DNA from: Paractinoplanes polyasparticus
GTDB taxonomy: Bacteria; Actinomycetota; Actinomycetes; Mycobacteriales; Micromonosporaceae
DNA: 64,000 bases
Assembly (NCBI RefSeq): GCF_019710575.1
Contig: NZ_JAHWFK010000001.1
Span: forward strand, 124,001 to 188,000
Reading direction: 5' to 3'
The notes under the pieces were generated by a model that saw only the letters and a program-made list of their open reading frames with translations, made no database searches and had not been told where the DNA came from. The translations under genes and the position numbers were made by a program. Of the stretch, positions 24,726 to 34,213 are shown piece after piece. Each line of letters starts with the position of its first letter. The first letter of the stretch is position 1.

Positions 24726-26672
24726 ATGCCTTTGACGACGAGCTCCGCCAACGGGCGGGCCACCGATCACGCGCGGACCGCCCGGCCGGTGTCAGCGCCG
24801 GTCGCGACCAAGGCGGTTCGCGGCGGTGACACCGACGCGAACCGGCGCCAGGCCCGTTCGGTGGCGAAACAACAGCAGGCGGCCGAACGGATCGCCGCCG
24901 CGACCGCCGAGATCTCCGCCCAGAACGCCGAGGCCGCCGAGGCCTCCCGCCAGCTCACCGAGTCGATGCAGCAGATCTCAGCCGGCGCCGAGGAGGCGTC
25001 GGGTGCGACTCAGCAGAGTCTCGCCGCGATGAACCAGGTCGAGGAACGGGTCGGGCGCCAGGAACAGACCACCCAGGAGATCGCCCAGCTCAGCCAGGCG
25101 CTGCAGAATCTGCTCAACGAGACCCGCACCGGGATCAACGGCCTGCTGGCGAACGTGGACAGCGCCGCCACCCGCCAGAGCACCTCGGTCGTGACGATCA
25201 CCGAGCTGGAGAAGCAGGCCGACGAGATCGGCGAGATCGTCAAGACGGTCGCGCACATCGCCGACCAGACGAATCTGCTGGCGCTGAACGCCGCGATCGA
25301 GGCTGCTCGGGCGCGCCAGCACGGCAAGGGCTTCGCCGTGGTGGCGGACGAGGTCCGTACTCTCGCCGAGACCAGCGAGCGCAGCGCACGGCAGATCCGG
25401 GACCTCATCGACGAGGTTCGCGAGGGAGTCACCGCGATCGCCTCGGGTGTGCAGCAATCGGCCGACACATCCCGCGGTGAGGTGGAGAAGGGTAAGACCA
25501 TCACCTCGCAGCTCGAGAGCATCCGCGCCGACATGGGCACTATCATGACGGGCGCCACCGAGATGGCGACCGCGGCGCAGGAGTCGCGGCGGTCCGCGGG
25601 CATGGCCAAGAGCCTGTCCGAGCAGATCGCGGCGGCGGCGGAACAGCAGTCCGCGGCGTGCGAGGAGTCCCTGCAGACGGTCGGCCAGCAGACCCAGGCC
25701 CTGCGGCAGAGCGAGCAGGCCGCGGAGGAGCTGTCGGAGATCTCCGAGGGCCTGCGAAGCAGCACTGACATCAACAAGAGCGCCGAGGAGGTCGCGGCCG
25801 CGGCCGAGGAGCTGTCGGCGGCCGTCGAGGAGATCAACCGCGCGGCCACCCAGATCAACACGGCGATCACCCAGATCAACACGGGCGCCCGCACGGCCGC
25901 CGAGAAGGGTCAGCAGACCGCTGAGGCGGTCAACCAGATCGAGCAGGGCGCCCAGCTCTCCGCGAGTCGTGGCGGCTCGGCGGTCGAGCGGTCGGACATC
26001 ATTCTCACGTCGCTCGGCGAGAACAAGTCAGCGGTCGACTCGATGATCGAGGCGATCGGGACGGCGGCCCGGGACGGCATCGAGAACGTCCGCCGGGTCA
26101 GTGAGTTGGAGCAGATCTCCCGCCGGATCGACAAGATCGTGGACGCCATCGCGAACGTGTCCATCCAGACCAACATGCTGGCGGTCAACGGGTCGGTCGA
26201 GTCGGCGCGGGCCGGCGAGTTCGGCAAGGGCTTCGCGGTGGTCTCCACGGACATCCGCAACCTGGCCCGGGACTCGGCGGACAACGCGGACCGCATCAAG
26301 GACCTGGTCAAGGCGGTGCAGGACCGTATCGTCGAGGTCCGCAGTGACCTCGAGGAGACCAGCCGGCAGGCGCTTGCCGAGGCGGAGGCGGCCAAGGCCA
26401 CCACCGCCCGGCTCGAGGAGATCGAGCGCGACATGCAGCAGGTCCGGGCCGGGAACTCGGAGGTCAAGGAGTCGGCCCAGCAGATCGCCGACGTGCTCGG
26501 CGAGGTGAAGACCGGCCTCGAGCAGATCTCCACGGCTGCCAGTGAGGCCGAGCAACTGGCCGCGCAGGCGTCGACCGCGGCCCGCGAGCAGGCGCAGGGG
26601 GCCGAGGAACTGGCCGCCGCGGTCGAGGAGATCGCAGCCCTCGCCGACGAGTTGCAGAACGTCGGCTCCTAG
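24726..26672 (+). CDS. Soluble methyl-accepting chemotaxis protein with two signalling hairpins
   Basis: The 648-residue protein has no membrane segment or sensor domain; almost all of it is coiled coil. It carries two copies of the receptor tip. The first (about 178-213, [19 protein letters not shown] then [15 protein letters not shown]) is canonical. The second (about 475-513, [19 protein letters not shown] then [15 protein letters not shown]) is diverged. The tip binds CheA and CheW and the flanks carry Glu/Gln sites for CheR and CheB. A cytoplasmic double receptor may sense internal state or build an array by itself. It is first in the operon and begins after GAGAGGGG. Confidence 0.88.
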   Translation: MPLTTSSANGRATDHARTARPVSAPVATKAVRGGDTDANRRQARSVAKQQQAAERIAAATAEISAQNAEAAEASRQLTESMQQISAGAEEASGATQQSLAAMNQVEERVGRQEQTTQEIAQLSQALQNLLNETRTGINGLLANVDSAATRQSTSVVTITELEKQADEIGEIVKTVAHIADQTNLLALNAAIEAARARQHGKGFAVVADEVRTLAETSERSARQIRDLIDEVREGVTAIASGVQQSADTSRGEVEKGKTITSQLESIRADMGTIMTGATEMATAAQESRRSAGMAKSLSEQIAAAAEQQSAACEESLQTVGQQTQALRQSEQAAEELSEISEGLRSSTDINKSAEEVAAAAEELSAAVEEINRAATQINTAITQINTGARTAAEKGQQTAEAVNQIEQGAQLSASRGGSAVERSDIILTSLGENKSAVDSMIEAIGTAARDGIENVRRVSELEQISRRIDKIVDAIANVSIQTNMLAVNGSVESARAGEFGKGFAVVSTDIRNLARDSADNADRIKDLVKAVQDRIVEVRSDLEETSRQALAEAEAAKATTARLEEIERDMQQVRAGNSEVKESAQQIADVLGEVKTGLEQISTAASEAEQLAAQASTAAREQAQGAEELAAAVEEIAALADELQNVGS

Positions 26673-26688
26673 GCAAGGGGACGCACTG

Positions 26689-28263
26689 ATGAGCAGTGAC
26701 GAGGATCTGACGGCCGACGACGAAACCATCGACGACGACAACGGCTATGTCACGTTCGACATGGCCGGGGAGCGGTACGCCATCCCGATGAGCCGGGTGC
26801 AGGAGATCATCCGGATGCCCGCCGTGGTGAAGGTGCCGCTCGGCCCACCCTCGCTGGAGGGCCTGGCCAACCTGCGGGGCCGGGTGCTGCCGGTGGTGAG
26901 CCTGCGGGACTGCTGCAACATGGAGCAGGCGGCTCACGACGAGACCACCCGGGTGATCGTGGTGGACGGCGGCGTGCCGCTCGGCTTCGTGGTCGACCGC
27001 GTGGCCAGTGTGATCAGCGTCGACCCGGCCGCGATGGAGTCGGGCGAGTCGGTGCAGTCCACCGTGCGCTCCGACGTGCTGGTCGGCGTGATCAAGGCGG
27101 ACGGCGGCGACATGACGACGATCCTCGACGTGGACCGTCTGGTGGGCAGCCAGTTCGACCACCTCGAGTCCCAGGCCCGGAGCACGGACAAGGCGGCGGT
27201 GAGCCGGCCGATGAGCGAACGCGACGACGCGGACGCCGAGCTGGACGACACGCTCGAGCTGGTCAGCTTCGCGGTGCAGGGTCAGGAGTACGCGCTGCCG
27301 ATCGACCAGGTGCAGGAGATCGTGCAGGCGCCCGAGTCGATCAGCCACGTGCCGAACGCCGGCAGCCGCGTGCTCGGCGTGATCGACCTGCGGGGGCGGC
27401 TGCTCCCGGTGGTGAGCATGCGGCGGGTGTTCGGCCTGCAGGTCACGCCGCTGGAGCCACAGAACCGGATCGTCGTCGTCTCGATCGACGGTGGCGTTGT
27501 CGGCGTCGTGATGGACACGGTCCGCGAGGTGCTCCGCGTACCGCACCAGCTGGTGGCTCCACTGCCGGGGTTCATGGCGGGAGACGGCCGCAGGAGTGAG
27601 GTCGAGTCGGTCTGCCGGCTCGAGGACGGCAAGCGTCTGGTCTCCGTCCTCAGCGTCAACCGGATGTTCGACTCCCCGGAGGTACGCAACGAGATCGCCG
27701 AGCACCGGGGGCACGACGACCCGCCACAGACGGACGAGGAGCAGGGAATGGCCGACGACGGCAGGGGCGACGAGGAGTTGTTCGTCGTGTTCCGGCTCGA
27801 CAACGAGGAGTACGCGGTCGACGTCGACACCGTTCAGGAGATCATCCGGGTTCCGGAGGCGCTGATACGGGTGCCGAAGTCCTTCGACTTCGTCGAAGGG
27901 CTGGTCAATCTGCGCGGCACGGTCCTGCCGGTGGTCGACCTGCGCACCCGGCTGGGCCTGCCCCGCGGCGAGCGCGACGAGCGTCAGCGCATCGTCGTGC
28001 TGATCATCGGCGGGGTGCGCACCGGCTTCATCGTGGACTCGGTGGCCGAGGTGGCCCGGGTCGGCCGGCAGGTGCTGGAGCCGGCCCCGCAACTCTCGGC
28101 CGAGCAGGCCCGCCTCGTCTCGCGGGTGGCGAACCTGCCCGAGCAGAAGCGGATGCTGCTGCTCGTCCAGGTCGACCAGTTGCTCGCGGCCGAACAGGCC
28201 GCGGCCCTGGAGGAGGCCACGCTGATCGAAGCCGTTCCCAGCGACGACCTTGTCGCCGTCTGA
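26689..28263 (+). CDS. Triple CheW-domain coupling protein
   Basis: The 524-residue protein (ATG at 26689 after AAGGGG) consists of three CheW domains at about 18-165, 190-345 and 365-510. Each has the fold's landmarks, for example YAIPMSRVQEIIRMP / LANLRGRVLPVVSL, YALPIDQVQEIVQAP / VIDLRGRLLPVVSM and YAVDVDTVQEIIRVP / LVNLRGTVLPVVDL. Acidic linkers separate them. CheW couples receptors to CheA; three in one chain could bridge several partners in the array. No single-domain CheW is found in the cluster, so this is the operon's only CheW. Confidence 0.92.
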   Translation: MSSDEDLTADDETIDDDNGYVTFDMAGERYAIPMSRVQEIIRMPAVVKVPLGPPSLEGLANLRGRVLPVVSLRDCCNMEQAAHDETTRVIVVDGGVPLGFVVDRVASVISVDPAAMESGESVQSTVRSDVLVGVIKADGGDMTTILDVDRLVGSQFDHLESQARSTDKAAVSRPMSERDDADAELDDTLELVSFAVQGQEYALPIDQVQEIVQAPESISHVPNAGSRVLGVIDLRGRLLPVVSMRRVFGLQVTPLEPQNRIVVVSIDGGVVGVVMDTVREVLRVPHQLVAPLPGFMAGDGRRSEVESVCRLEDGKRLVSVLSVNRMFDSPEVRNEIAEHRGHDDPPQTDEEQGMADDGRGDEELFVVFRLDNEEYAVDVDTVQEIIRVPEALIRVPKSFDFVEGLVNLRGTVLPVVDLRTRLGLPRGERDERQRIVVLIIGGVRTGFIVDSVAEVARVGRQVLEPAPQLSAEQARLVSRVANLPEQKRMLLLVQVDQLLAAEQAAALEEATLIEAVPSDDLVAV

Positions 28264-28276
28264 GCGGAGGGTTCGA

Positions 28277-29326
28277 GTGCCAACCACATCCGTTCTGGTG
28301 GTCGACGACTCAGCGTTGATGCGCCGCGCGGTCAAGGGCATCCTCGAGGAGGCCGGCTTCGAGGTCCACACGGCTCGCAACGGCGTCGATGCCCTGGAAC
28401 AGCTGACCCGCGTACGACCGGATGTCGTGACCCTCGACATCAACATGCCGGAGATGGACGGCATGACCTGCCTTGCCAAGATCATGGCGGAGCAGCCCAC
28501 CCCGGTCGTCATGCTGTCGTCGCTGACCGAGAAGAACGCGCTGATCACGTTCGAGGCGCTCGAGCTCGGCGCCGTGGACTACGTGGCCAAGCCGGGCGGC
28601 ACGGTCTCGCTCAACATCGACGAGGTCGGCGCCGAGATCGTCGGCAAGGTCCGCGCCGCGGCGACGGCGCGGATCAGCCGGGCGCACGGCCTGCGCGAGC
28701 GCCTCAGGTCCGCGCCCGCGCGGCCGGCCGCAAACCGACCCGGCCAGGGCGGCCCGGTCGACCTGGTGCTGATCGGTTCGTCGACCGGCGGTCCCAACCT
28801 GCTCGCCGACCTGCTGCCGCGGCTGCCGGCCACCTTCGGCGCCCCGGTGGTCGTCGCGCAGCACATCCCGGCGTCGTTCACCGCGACCCTCGCGCGCCGG
28901 CTGGACGACCTCTGCCAGCTGCGGGTGCACGAGGTCGACCGGATCATGAACGTGCAACGGGGTCACATCTATCTGGGCCGGGGCAGCAACGACGTGGTCG
29001 TGGCCCGGCGCACGGACGGCCTGATCGTCAAGAGTGTGCCGGCCGGCGCCGAGTACCGCTGGCACCCGAGCGTGGATCGCCTGGTCAGCTCGGCGCGCCG
29101 GCACGTGCCGGCCGAGCGTCTGGTCTGCACCCTGCTGACCGGCATGGGCGACGACGGCGCGGCCGAGATGGCCGAGGTGCACGCCGGTGGCGGCCGGACG
29201 ATCGCCGAGTCCGAGGAGACGGCCGTGGTGTGGGGCATGCCGGGCGAGCTGCACCGGCGGGGCGGAGCCACCGTCACCCTGCCGTCGTACGACATCGCGG
29301 AACGCATCGCCGACTGGGTCCGCTGA
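28277..29326 (+). CDS. cheB: CheB protein-glutamate methylesterase
   Basis: GTG at 28277 follows GCGGAGG. The 349-residue protein has a receiver domain with Asp10/Asp11, phosphoacceptor Asp54 in TLDINMPEMDG and Lys in VAKPGG, then a linker and a methylesterase domain with the Ser-His-Asp triad: GSSTGGP, VVVAQHIP and TGMGDDGA. It removes methyl groups from, and deamidates, receptor glutamates when phosphorylated by CheA, which gives adaptation. It is 13 bases behind the CheW gene and in the same operon. Confidence 0.95.
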   Translation: MPTTSVLVVDDSALMRRAVKGILEEAGFEVHTARNGVDALEQLTRVRPDVVTLDINMPEMDGMTCLAKIMAEQPTPVVMLSSLTEKNALITFEALELGAVDYVAKPGGTVSLNIDEVGAEIVGKVRAAATARISRAHGLRERLRSAPARPAANRPGQGGPVDLVLIGSSTGGPNLLADLLPRLPATFGAPVVVAQHIPASFTATLARRLDDLCQLRVHEVDRIMNVQRGHIYLGRGSNDVVVARRTDGLIVKSVPAGAEYRWHPSVDRLVSSARRHVPAERLVCTLLTGMGDDGAAEMAEVHAGGGRTIAESEETAVVWGMPGELHRRGGATVTLPSYDIAERIADWVR

Positions 29327-29349
29327 CCGAAGAACTGAGGGGAGACATC

Positions 29350-29949
29350 GTGGGACTCGTCCGCCGCGACGCGCCACCGCCTGAGGAGACGGCCGCACCG
29401 CCGACCACCGGAACCTTGATGAGGCAGCTCGACGACGCCGACCCGGACTGCCGCCGGGAAGCGGCGCTCGGTCTCGGCGGTGTCGCCGAGGCAGTGCCGG
29501 CGCTCCTGCGCCGGATCGCCGTCGAAACCGAGCCCCTGGTCCGTGACGCCGTGCTGACGACGCTCGCGGCACACGACACCGCGAAGGTGGCCGACGGCCT
29601 CGGCGGGCACCTGGCCAGCGATGACGCCGGCTTGCGGACGGCCGCGGCCGAGGCGCTGGCCACCATGCCGGTCTCGGTGCCGGCGATCATCCCGGGTCTG
29701 CTCACCGATCCCGACCACGACGTCCGGGTGATGACCGCGATGGTGCTGGCCGACCTGCCACATCCCGAGTCCCAGGCCTGGCTGGCGCAAATGATCGCCG
29801 AGGACGCCCACCCGAACGTGGTGACCGCGGCCATCGACGCGTTGCTGCCGTCCCTCGGCCCCGAGCACCATGATCTGTTGCGCGCCGCCGTGCAGCGATT
29901 CCCGGACGACCCGTTCCTGCGGTTCACGGTCGAGGCGGCCCTGCGATGA
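29350..29949 (+). CDS. HEAT-repeat protein between cheB and cheR
   Basis: The 199-residue protein (GTG at 29350 after GGGGAGA) consists mainly of four or five HEAT-type helix pairs, for example MRQLDDADPDCRREAALGLGG, GLGGHLASDDAGLRTAAAEALA and LLTDPDHDVRVMTAMVLADLP. No catalytic site is seen. Its place, overlapping cheR by 4 bases, suggests a scaffold or regulator that binds CheR, CheB or the receptors. HEAT proteins of this kind are not part of the textbook chemotaxis set. Confidence 0.75.
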   Translation: MGLVRRDAPPPEETAAPPTTGTLMRQLDDADPDCRREAALGLGGVAEAVPALLRRIAVETEPLVRDAVLTTLAAHDTAKVADGLGGHLASDDAGLRTAAAEALATMPVSVPAIIPGLLTDPDHDVRVMTAMVLADLPHPESQAWLAQMIAEDAHPNVVTAAIDALLPSLGPEHHDLLRAAVQRFPDDPFLRFTVEAALR

Positions 29950-30821
29950 CCAGTGCGGCCACGGCCGGAGCCGGGCTGAGCGAGGCGGACTTCGAGAAAT
30001 TCCGGGAGTACTTCTACAAGCGCACCGGGATCCAGTTCACCGCGGCCAAGCGCTACTTCGTCGACAAGCGCATCGACGCGTGCATCCGCGACTCGCCGTA
30101 CGACACGTTCACCTCCTGGTTCGCGGCGCTGCGGCTCAACGACCGGCCCGAACTGCTGCAGGAACTGATCAACCAGCTCACGGTCAACGAGACGTACTTC
30201 CTGCGGGAGGACTATCAGTTCGACTCGATGCTGCGGACGGTGCTGCCGGACGTGCTCGCGATGCGGGGCGGGCCGAACCGCATCGTCGGACCGGTCAAGA
30301 TCCTCTCCTTGCCGTGCTCGACCGGCGAGGAGCCGTACTCGATCGGCCTGCGGCTGCTCGAGGAGTGGGACCTGATCGACCGGGTCGACGTGGAGATCCA
30401 CGGCGCGGACATCGACAGCGAGGTTCTCCTCCGGGCCCGGCACGCCAGCTACGGCGAGCGCTCGCTGCAACGCGTGCCGGCGAAGTGGCGCGCCAAGTAC
30501 TTCACCTCGGTCGGCACGGGTCGCTATCAGCTCGACGAGGGCATCCGTGGTGCTGTCACGCTGCACCAGGTCAACGTGTGCGACACCCTCGCGATGCGGG
30601 CGTTCCGCGAGTTCGACGTGATCTTCTGCCGCAACGTGCTCATCTACTTCGACGAGCTGTCCAGCCGGCGGGCGGCCGAGAACCTGTACGGCGCCATGCG
30701 CCCCGGCGGCTACCTCTTCCTCGGCCACTCCGAGTCGATGAGCCGCATCTCGCCGATCTTCACGCCGACGCGACTGCCCGAGGGCATCGTCTATCAACGA
30801 CCGATCGGAGCCAACCGATGA
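29946..30821 (+). CDS. cheR: CheR chemotaxis receptor methyltransferase
   Basis: The 291-residue protein has the N-terminal helical CheR domain (LSEADFEKFREYFYKRTGIQ) and the SAM-binding domain: LSLPCSTGEEPYSIGL (SAM motif), VEIHGADIDSEVL and FDVIFCRNVLIYFD. It methylates receptor glutamates, opposing CheB. The ATG overlaps the HEAT-repeat stop by 4 bases (ATGA), so the genes are translationally coupled. Confidence 0.95.
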   Translation: MTSAATAGAGLSEADFEKFREYFYKRTGIQFTAAKRYFVDKRIDACIRDSPYDTFTSWFAALRLNDRPELLQELINQLTVNETYFLREDYQFDSMLRTVLPDVLAMRGGPNRIVGPVKILSLPCSTGEEPYSIGLRLLEEWDLIDRVDVEIHGADIDSEVLLRARHASYGERSLQRVPAKWRAKYFTSVGTGRYQLDEGIRGAVTLHQVNVCDTLAMRAFREFDVIFCRNVLIYFDELSSRRAAENLYGAMRPGGYLFLGHSESMSRISPIFTPTRLPEGIVYQRPIGANR

Positions 30822-31204
30822 CCGACAAGCGTCCCAAGGTGCTGGTGGTGGACGACGCCGCGACGGTGCGGCTCTATCACAGGACACTGCTGGACAACGC
30901 CGGCTTCGAGGTCGCCGAGGCAGCCAACGGGCTCGAAGCGGTCGAGGCAGCCCTGTCCACCGCGTTCGACCTGTTCGTCATCGACGTCAACATGCCGAAG
31001 ATGGACGGCTACGCCTGCGTCGAGACCCTGCGGTCCGAGACGGTGGGCACACCGGCGCCGGTCCTGATGATCAGCACCGAGGACCGCCCGGGCGACGCCG
31101 ACCGGGCGTACGCCGCCGGGGCGAATCTCTACCTGGTCAAGCCGGTCGACGCGGAACGCCTGGCCCGGGTCGCCCGCATGCTCACCGCCGGAATCGCCGC
31201 ATGA
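30818..31204 (+). CDS. CheY-like response regulator
   Basis: A single receiver domain of 128 residues: Asp12/Asp13, phosphoacceptor Asp56 in FVIDVNMPKMDG, a Thr/Ser switch in LMISTED and Lys in YLVKPVD. It overlaps cheR and cheA by 4 bases each. It is one of two stand-alone receivers in the operon; either could be the motor-binding CheY or a phosphate sink. Confidence 0.9.
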   Translation: MTDKRPKVLVVDDAATVRLYHRTLLDNAGFEVAEAANGLEAVEAALSTAFDLFVIDVNMPKMDGYACVETLRSETVGTPAPVLMISTEDRPGDADRAYAAGANLYLVKPVDAERLARVARMLTAGIAA

Positions 31205-33567
31205 ACCCGCTCCTCGCCCAGTTCCTCGCCGAGGCCGCCGACCTGCTGAGCCAGGTCGACGAGGGGCTGCTGGAACTGGAACGCGACCCGAGCGACCCGG
31301 AACTGGTCAACGAGGTGTTCCGGGCGGCCCACACGTTCAAGGGGTCGTCCGGCCTGTTCGACTTCCCCGAACTGACCCGGCTCACGCACGCCGCCGAGGA
31401 CCTTCTCGACGCCGTACGCTCCGGGAAACTCTCGCTCGACTCGGGCATGACCGACGATCTGCTGGCCGCGTTCGACCTCATCCGCGGCTGGCTCGCGCAC
31501 GTGACCACGCACGAGCGGCTGCCCGCGACCGCCGGGCCGGCCGGGCAGAGCCTGATCGTCAAGTTGCGCGGTCCGCTCGGCGGTGAGCAGGCGACGGTCA
31601 ACCCGGATGTGGCTGCTGCGCTTGCCGGCCCGGTGATCGACCGGGCGCCGGATTGGCTGGCCCTGTTCGACCCGGAGTGGCTGGAGAAGACCGCGACCTG
31701 GCTGAGCTCCACCTCGGCGACGATGCGTTTCGTGCGGTTCACCCCGGACCAGGGCTGCTTCTTCCGGGCGGAGGACCCGCTGCACCTGGTCAGCCAAGTG
31801 CCGGCGCTGGCCAAGCTGGATCTGATCCAGCCCTTCGAATGGCCGCCCGCGGAGGAGTACGACGAGTACGCGTGCCTGATCGGCTTCGCGCTGGCGACGC
31901 GAGCCGCGCGGGGCGAGCTCGACTACCTCTTCCGTTACGTGCCCGACCAGATCGAGATCGTCGAACTGAACGGCGACGCGATCCACCGCTACGTCGCCGG
32001 GGAGGAACCGCCCCAGCCTCGCGCCGACGAAGCCGTGGTCGCGGCCGTGGCGCAGTCGCATACGGAGAACCTCGAGCTCGCCCGGGACGCGCACGCGATC
32101 CTCGCCGCCGCCCAGCGCTCGCTGGCCCTCGAGGGGTCCGTGTCCGGCGTCCGGCTCAGTGCGGTGGCCCGTTCGGTAGCGGCCGCGGCGGCCGCGCTCG
32201 GCGTTCCGGTCGATACCGCCGACCCGGACGTCGAAACGCTGAAGGCTCAGGTCGCGAACCTGCTGACCGAGGTTCGTCCCACCCCGGCCGATGCTCCGCC
32301 CACCCCGCCGCCGCCACCGCCGGCCGAACGGGCCCCCGTCGACCGCGGCCGCGCCGACGACCCCGGCGGCCAGGTCGGCACCCGCATCCTCAAGGTCGAC
32401 CAGGAGAAGGTCGACCACCTGATGGAGCTGGTGGGCGAGCTCAACGTCGCCAAGAACGGCTTGACCTTCCTGGCCGACGCGGCCGAGGAGGAGTTCGGCA
32501 GCCGGGTGCTCAGCCGCCGGATCAAGGACCAGTACTCCGGCCTGCACCGGATCGCCGAGGAGCTCCAGGCGGCCGTGATGGACGTGCGGATGCTGCCCCT
32601 GTCGGTCGCTTTCTCCCGGTTCCCCCGCCTGATCCGCGACCTCTCCCGCCGGCTCGGCAAGACCGTCGAGCTGGTCACCGAGGGCGAGGACACGATGGCC
32701 GACAAGGACGTGATCGAGGCACTCGGCGATCCGCTGGTCCACCTGGTGCGCAACAGTCTCGACCACGGGATCGAGACCTCCGCCGACAGGGAGGTTGCCG
32801 GTAAGCCGCCGGCCGCCAGGATCACTCTGACGGCGGTGGCCGACGGGGACGCCGTGATCGTCGAGATCGCCGACGACGGGCGGGGCATCGACCCCGCCAA
32901 GGTCAAGCACAAGGCGTACGAGAAGGGTCTGATCAGCGAGGAGGAGCTGGAGACCCTGACCGACTCGGACGCCGTCGACCTGGTGTTCCGGCCCGGCTTC
33001 TCGACGGCCGATCAGGTGTCCGACCTCTCCGGCCGCGGCGTCGGCATGGACGCCGTGCGGGCCAGCGTCGAGAAGCTGGGCGGCGCCGTCACCATGCGCT
33101 CCCAGCTCGGCCGCGGGACCTCCACCCGGCTGCGGTTGCCCCTCTCGATGGCGGTGACCCAGGTGATGGTGGTCAGCGTCGCCGGCCAGCGCTTCGGCAT
33201 TCCCGTCGACCTCGTCGTGGAAACGGTCCGGGTGCCGTCCGCGGAGCTGGGCCGGGTGCTGCACCAGGACGTGGTGGTGCTCCGCGGCGAGGTGGTGCCG
33301 GTCATCGACCTGGCCCGGGCGCTCGACATGCCCTGGACCCCGGACCCGGCCGCCGACCGGGCGATCCTCATCGTCAGCATGCACGGCCAGCGCGTCGGCC
33401 TGCTCGTGGAGCAGTTCCACCGCGAGGTCGACGTGATCCTCAAGCCGATGGAAGGGCTGCTCGCCTACGCGGACGAGTTCTCCGGCACGGCCCTGCTCGG
33501 CGACGGACTTGTTCTTCTGGTGCTCAACATGAAGGAGGTGCTCAGCCTTGCCGCTCGAGCTCAGTGA
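31201..33567 (+). CDS. cheA: CheA chemotaxis histidine kinase
   Basis: The 788-residue protein has an Hpt domain with phosphoryl-accepting His44 (FRAAHTFKGSSG), a region (about 120-270) unlike the usual P2 but well conserved in composition, a Pro-rich linker (about 360-380), a P3 dimerisation domain (VDQEKVDHLMELVGELNVAKN), the ATPase domain with DPLVHLVRNSLDHGIE (N box), EIADDGRGID and LSGRGVGMDAV, and a C-terminal CheW-like regulatory domain. It phosphorylates CheY and CheB in response to receptor state. The start overlaps the CheY stop by 4 bases. Confidence 0.95.
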   Translation: MNPLLAQFLAEAADLLSQVDEGLLELERDPSDPELVNEVFRAAHTFKGSSGLFDFPELTRLTHAAEDLLDAVRSGKLSLDSGMTDDLLAAFDLIRGWLAHVTTHERLPATAGPAGQSLIVKLRGPLGGEQATVNPDVAAALAGPVIDRAPDWLALFDPEWLEKTATWLSSTSATMRFVRFTPDQGCFFRAEDPLHLVSQVPALAKLDLIQPFEWPPAEEYDEYACLIGFALATRAARGELDYLFRYVPDQIEIVELNGDAIHRYVAGEEPPQPRADEAVVAAVAQSHTENLELARDAHAILAAAQRSLALEGSVSGVRLSAVARSVAAAAAALGVPVDTADPDVETLKAQVANLLTEVRPTPADAPPTPPPPPPAERAPVDRGRADDPGGQVGTRILKVDQEKVDHLMELVGELNVAKNGLTFLADAAEEEFGSRVLSRRIKDQYSGLHRIAEELQAAVMDVRMLPLSVAFSRFPRLIRDLSRRLGKTVELVTEGEDTMADKDVIEALGDPLVHLVRNSLDHGIETSADREVAGKPPAARITLTAVADGDAVIVEIADDGRGIDPAKVKHKAYEKGLISEEELETLTDSDAVDLVFRPGFSTADQVSDLSGRGVGMDAVRASVEKLGGAVTMRSQLGRGTSTRLRLPLSMAVTQVMVVSVAGQRFGIPVDLVVETVRVPSAELGRVLHQDVVVLRGEVVPVIDLARALDMPWTPDPAADRAILIVSMHGQRVGLLVEQFHREVDVILKPMEGLLAYADEFSGTALLGDGLVLLVLNMKEVLSLAARAQ

Positions 33568-33823
33568 GACGACAGCGACCCTGAGTGACGTCGTGACGGT
33601 CGACGAGGTGGAGCCGCTGGTCGCGTGGCTGCGGATCACCAGCAAGCCCAAGGTGAATCTGCGGCGATGCAACCATTTGCACACCGGCGCGCTCCAGGCC
33701 CTGCTGCTTTTCCAGCCGAGGATTACCTCGTCACCAACGGACGCCTTCTTGGCTACGCAGGTGCTGCCACTGCTCAGGGGGAGCAGTGGGGGGCCCGTTC
33801 TACCAGAGAGTGAACCTCCATGA
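33548..33823 (+). CDS. Small STAS-like protein between cheA and cheY
   Basis: The 91-residue frame begins with TTG at 33548, within the last 20 bases of cheA, and ends overlapping the next CheY by 4 bases. MPLELSETTATLSDVVTVDE is followed by EPLVAWLRITSKPKVNLRRC and NHLHTGALQALLLF, which reads like the strand-helix of a shortened STAS domain (anti-sigma-antagonist fold). No phosphorylatable Ser is in the usual place; HTG stands there instead. Codon use is normal and the tight packing supports real expression. A role in tuning CheA or CheY is inferred. Confidence 0.65.
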   Translation: MPLELSETTATLSDVVTVDEVEPLVAWLRITSKPKVNLRRCNHLHTGALQALLLFQPRITSSPTDAFLATQVLPLLRGSSGGPVLPESEPP

Positions 33824-34191
33824 CCACTGTGATGCTCGTCGACGACTCCGCCACCATGCTCATGAGCCTGAAGTCGATCCTGACCAAGGCCGGCTACACC
33901 GTCGAGACCGCCGGGCACGGCAAGGAAGCCATGGACAAGCTGTCCAAGGGCGTCAAGCCCAACCTGATCATCAGCGACGTCAACATGCCGCAGATGGACG
34001 GGATCACGTTCGTCCGCGAGGCGCGCAAGGCGCCCGGGATGCGTTTCACCCCCATGCTCATGCTGACCACCGAGTCCGAGCAGACCAAGCGGAACGAGGC
34101 CAAGACCGCCGGCGCCACCGGCTGGCTGGTCAAGCCGGTCGCGCCCGACCAGCTCCTCGGTGTGATCAAGCAGGTCGTTCCCGGCGCCTGA
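33820..34191 (+). CDS. CheY-like response regulator (second in operon)
   Basis: The 123-residue receiver has Asp8/Asp9, phosphoacceptor Asp53 in [11 protein letters not shown], Thr in LMLTTESE and Lys in WLVKPVAPD. It is very close in sequence style to chemotaxis CheY proteins, with the N-Met-P-Q-M-D-G loop, and lies just before the receptor-like/CheZ-like gene. It is probably the motor-binding CheY. Confidence 0.92.
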   Translation: MTTVMLVDDSATMLMSLKSILTKAGYTVETAGHGKEAMDKLSKGVKPNLIISDVNMPQMDGITFVREARKAPGMRFTPMLMLTTESEQTKRNEAKTAGATGWLVKPVAPDQLLGVIKQVVPGA

Positions 34192-34213
34192 CGGCGCCCT
34201 CCTGGAGGTTCCG

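Noticed and set aside
26464-28548. A 694-codon frame on the minus strand
   Set aside because: It is antisense to the triple CheW gene, with no recognisable domain.
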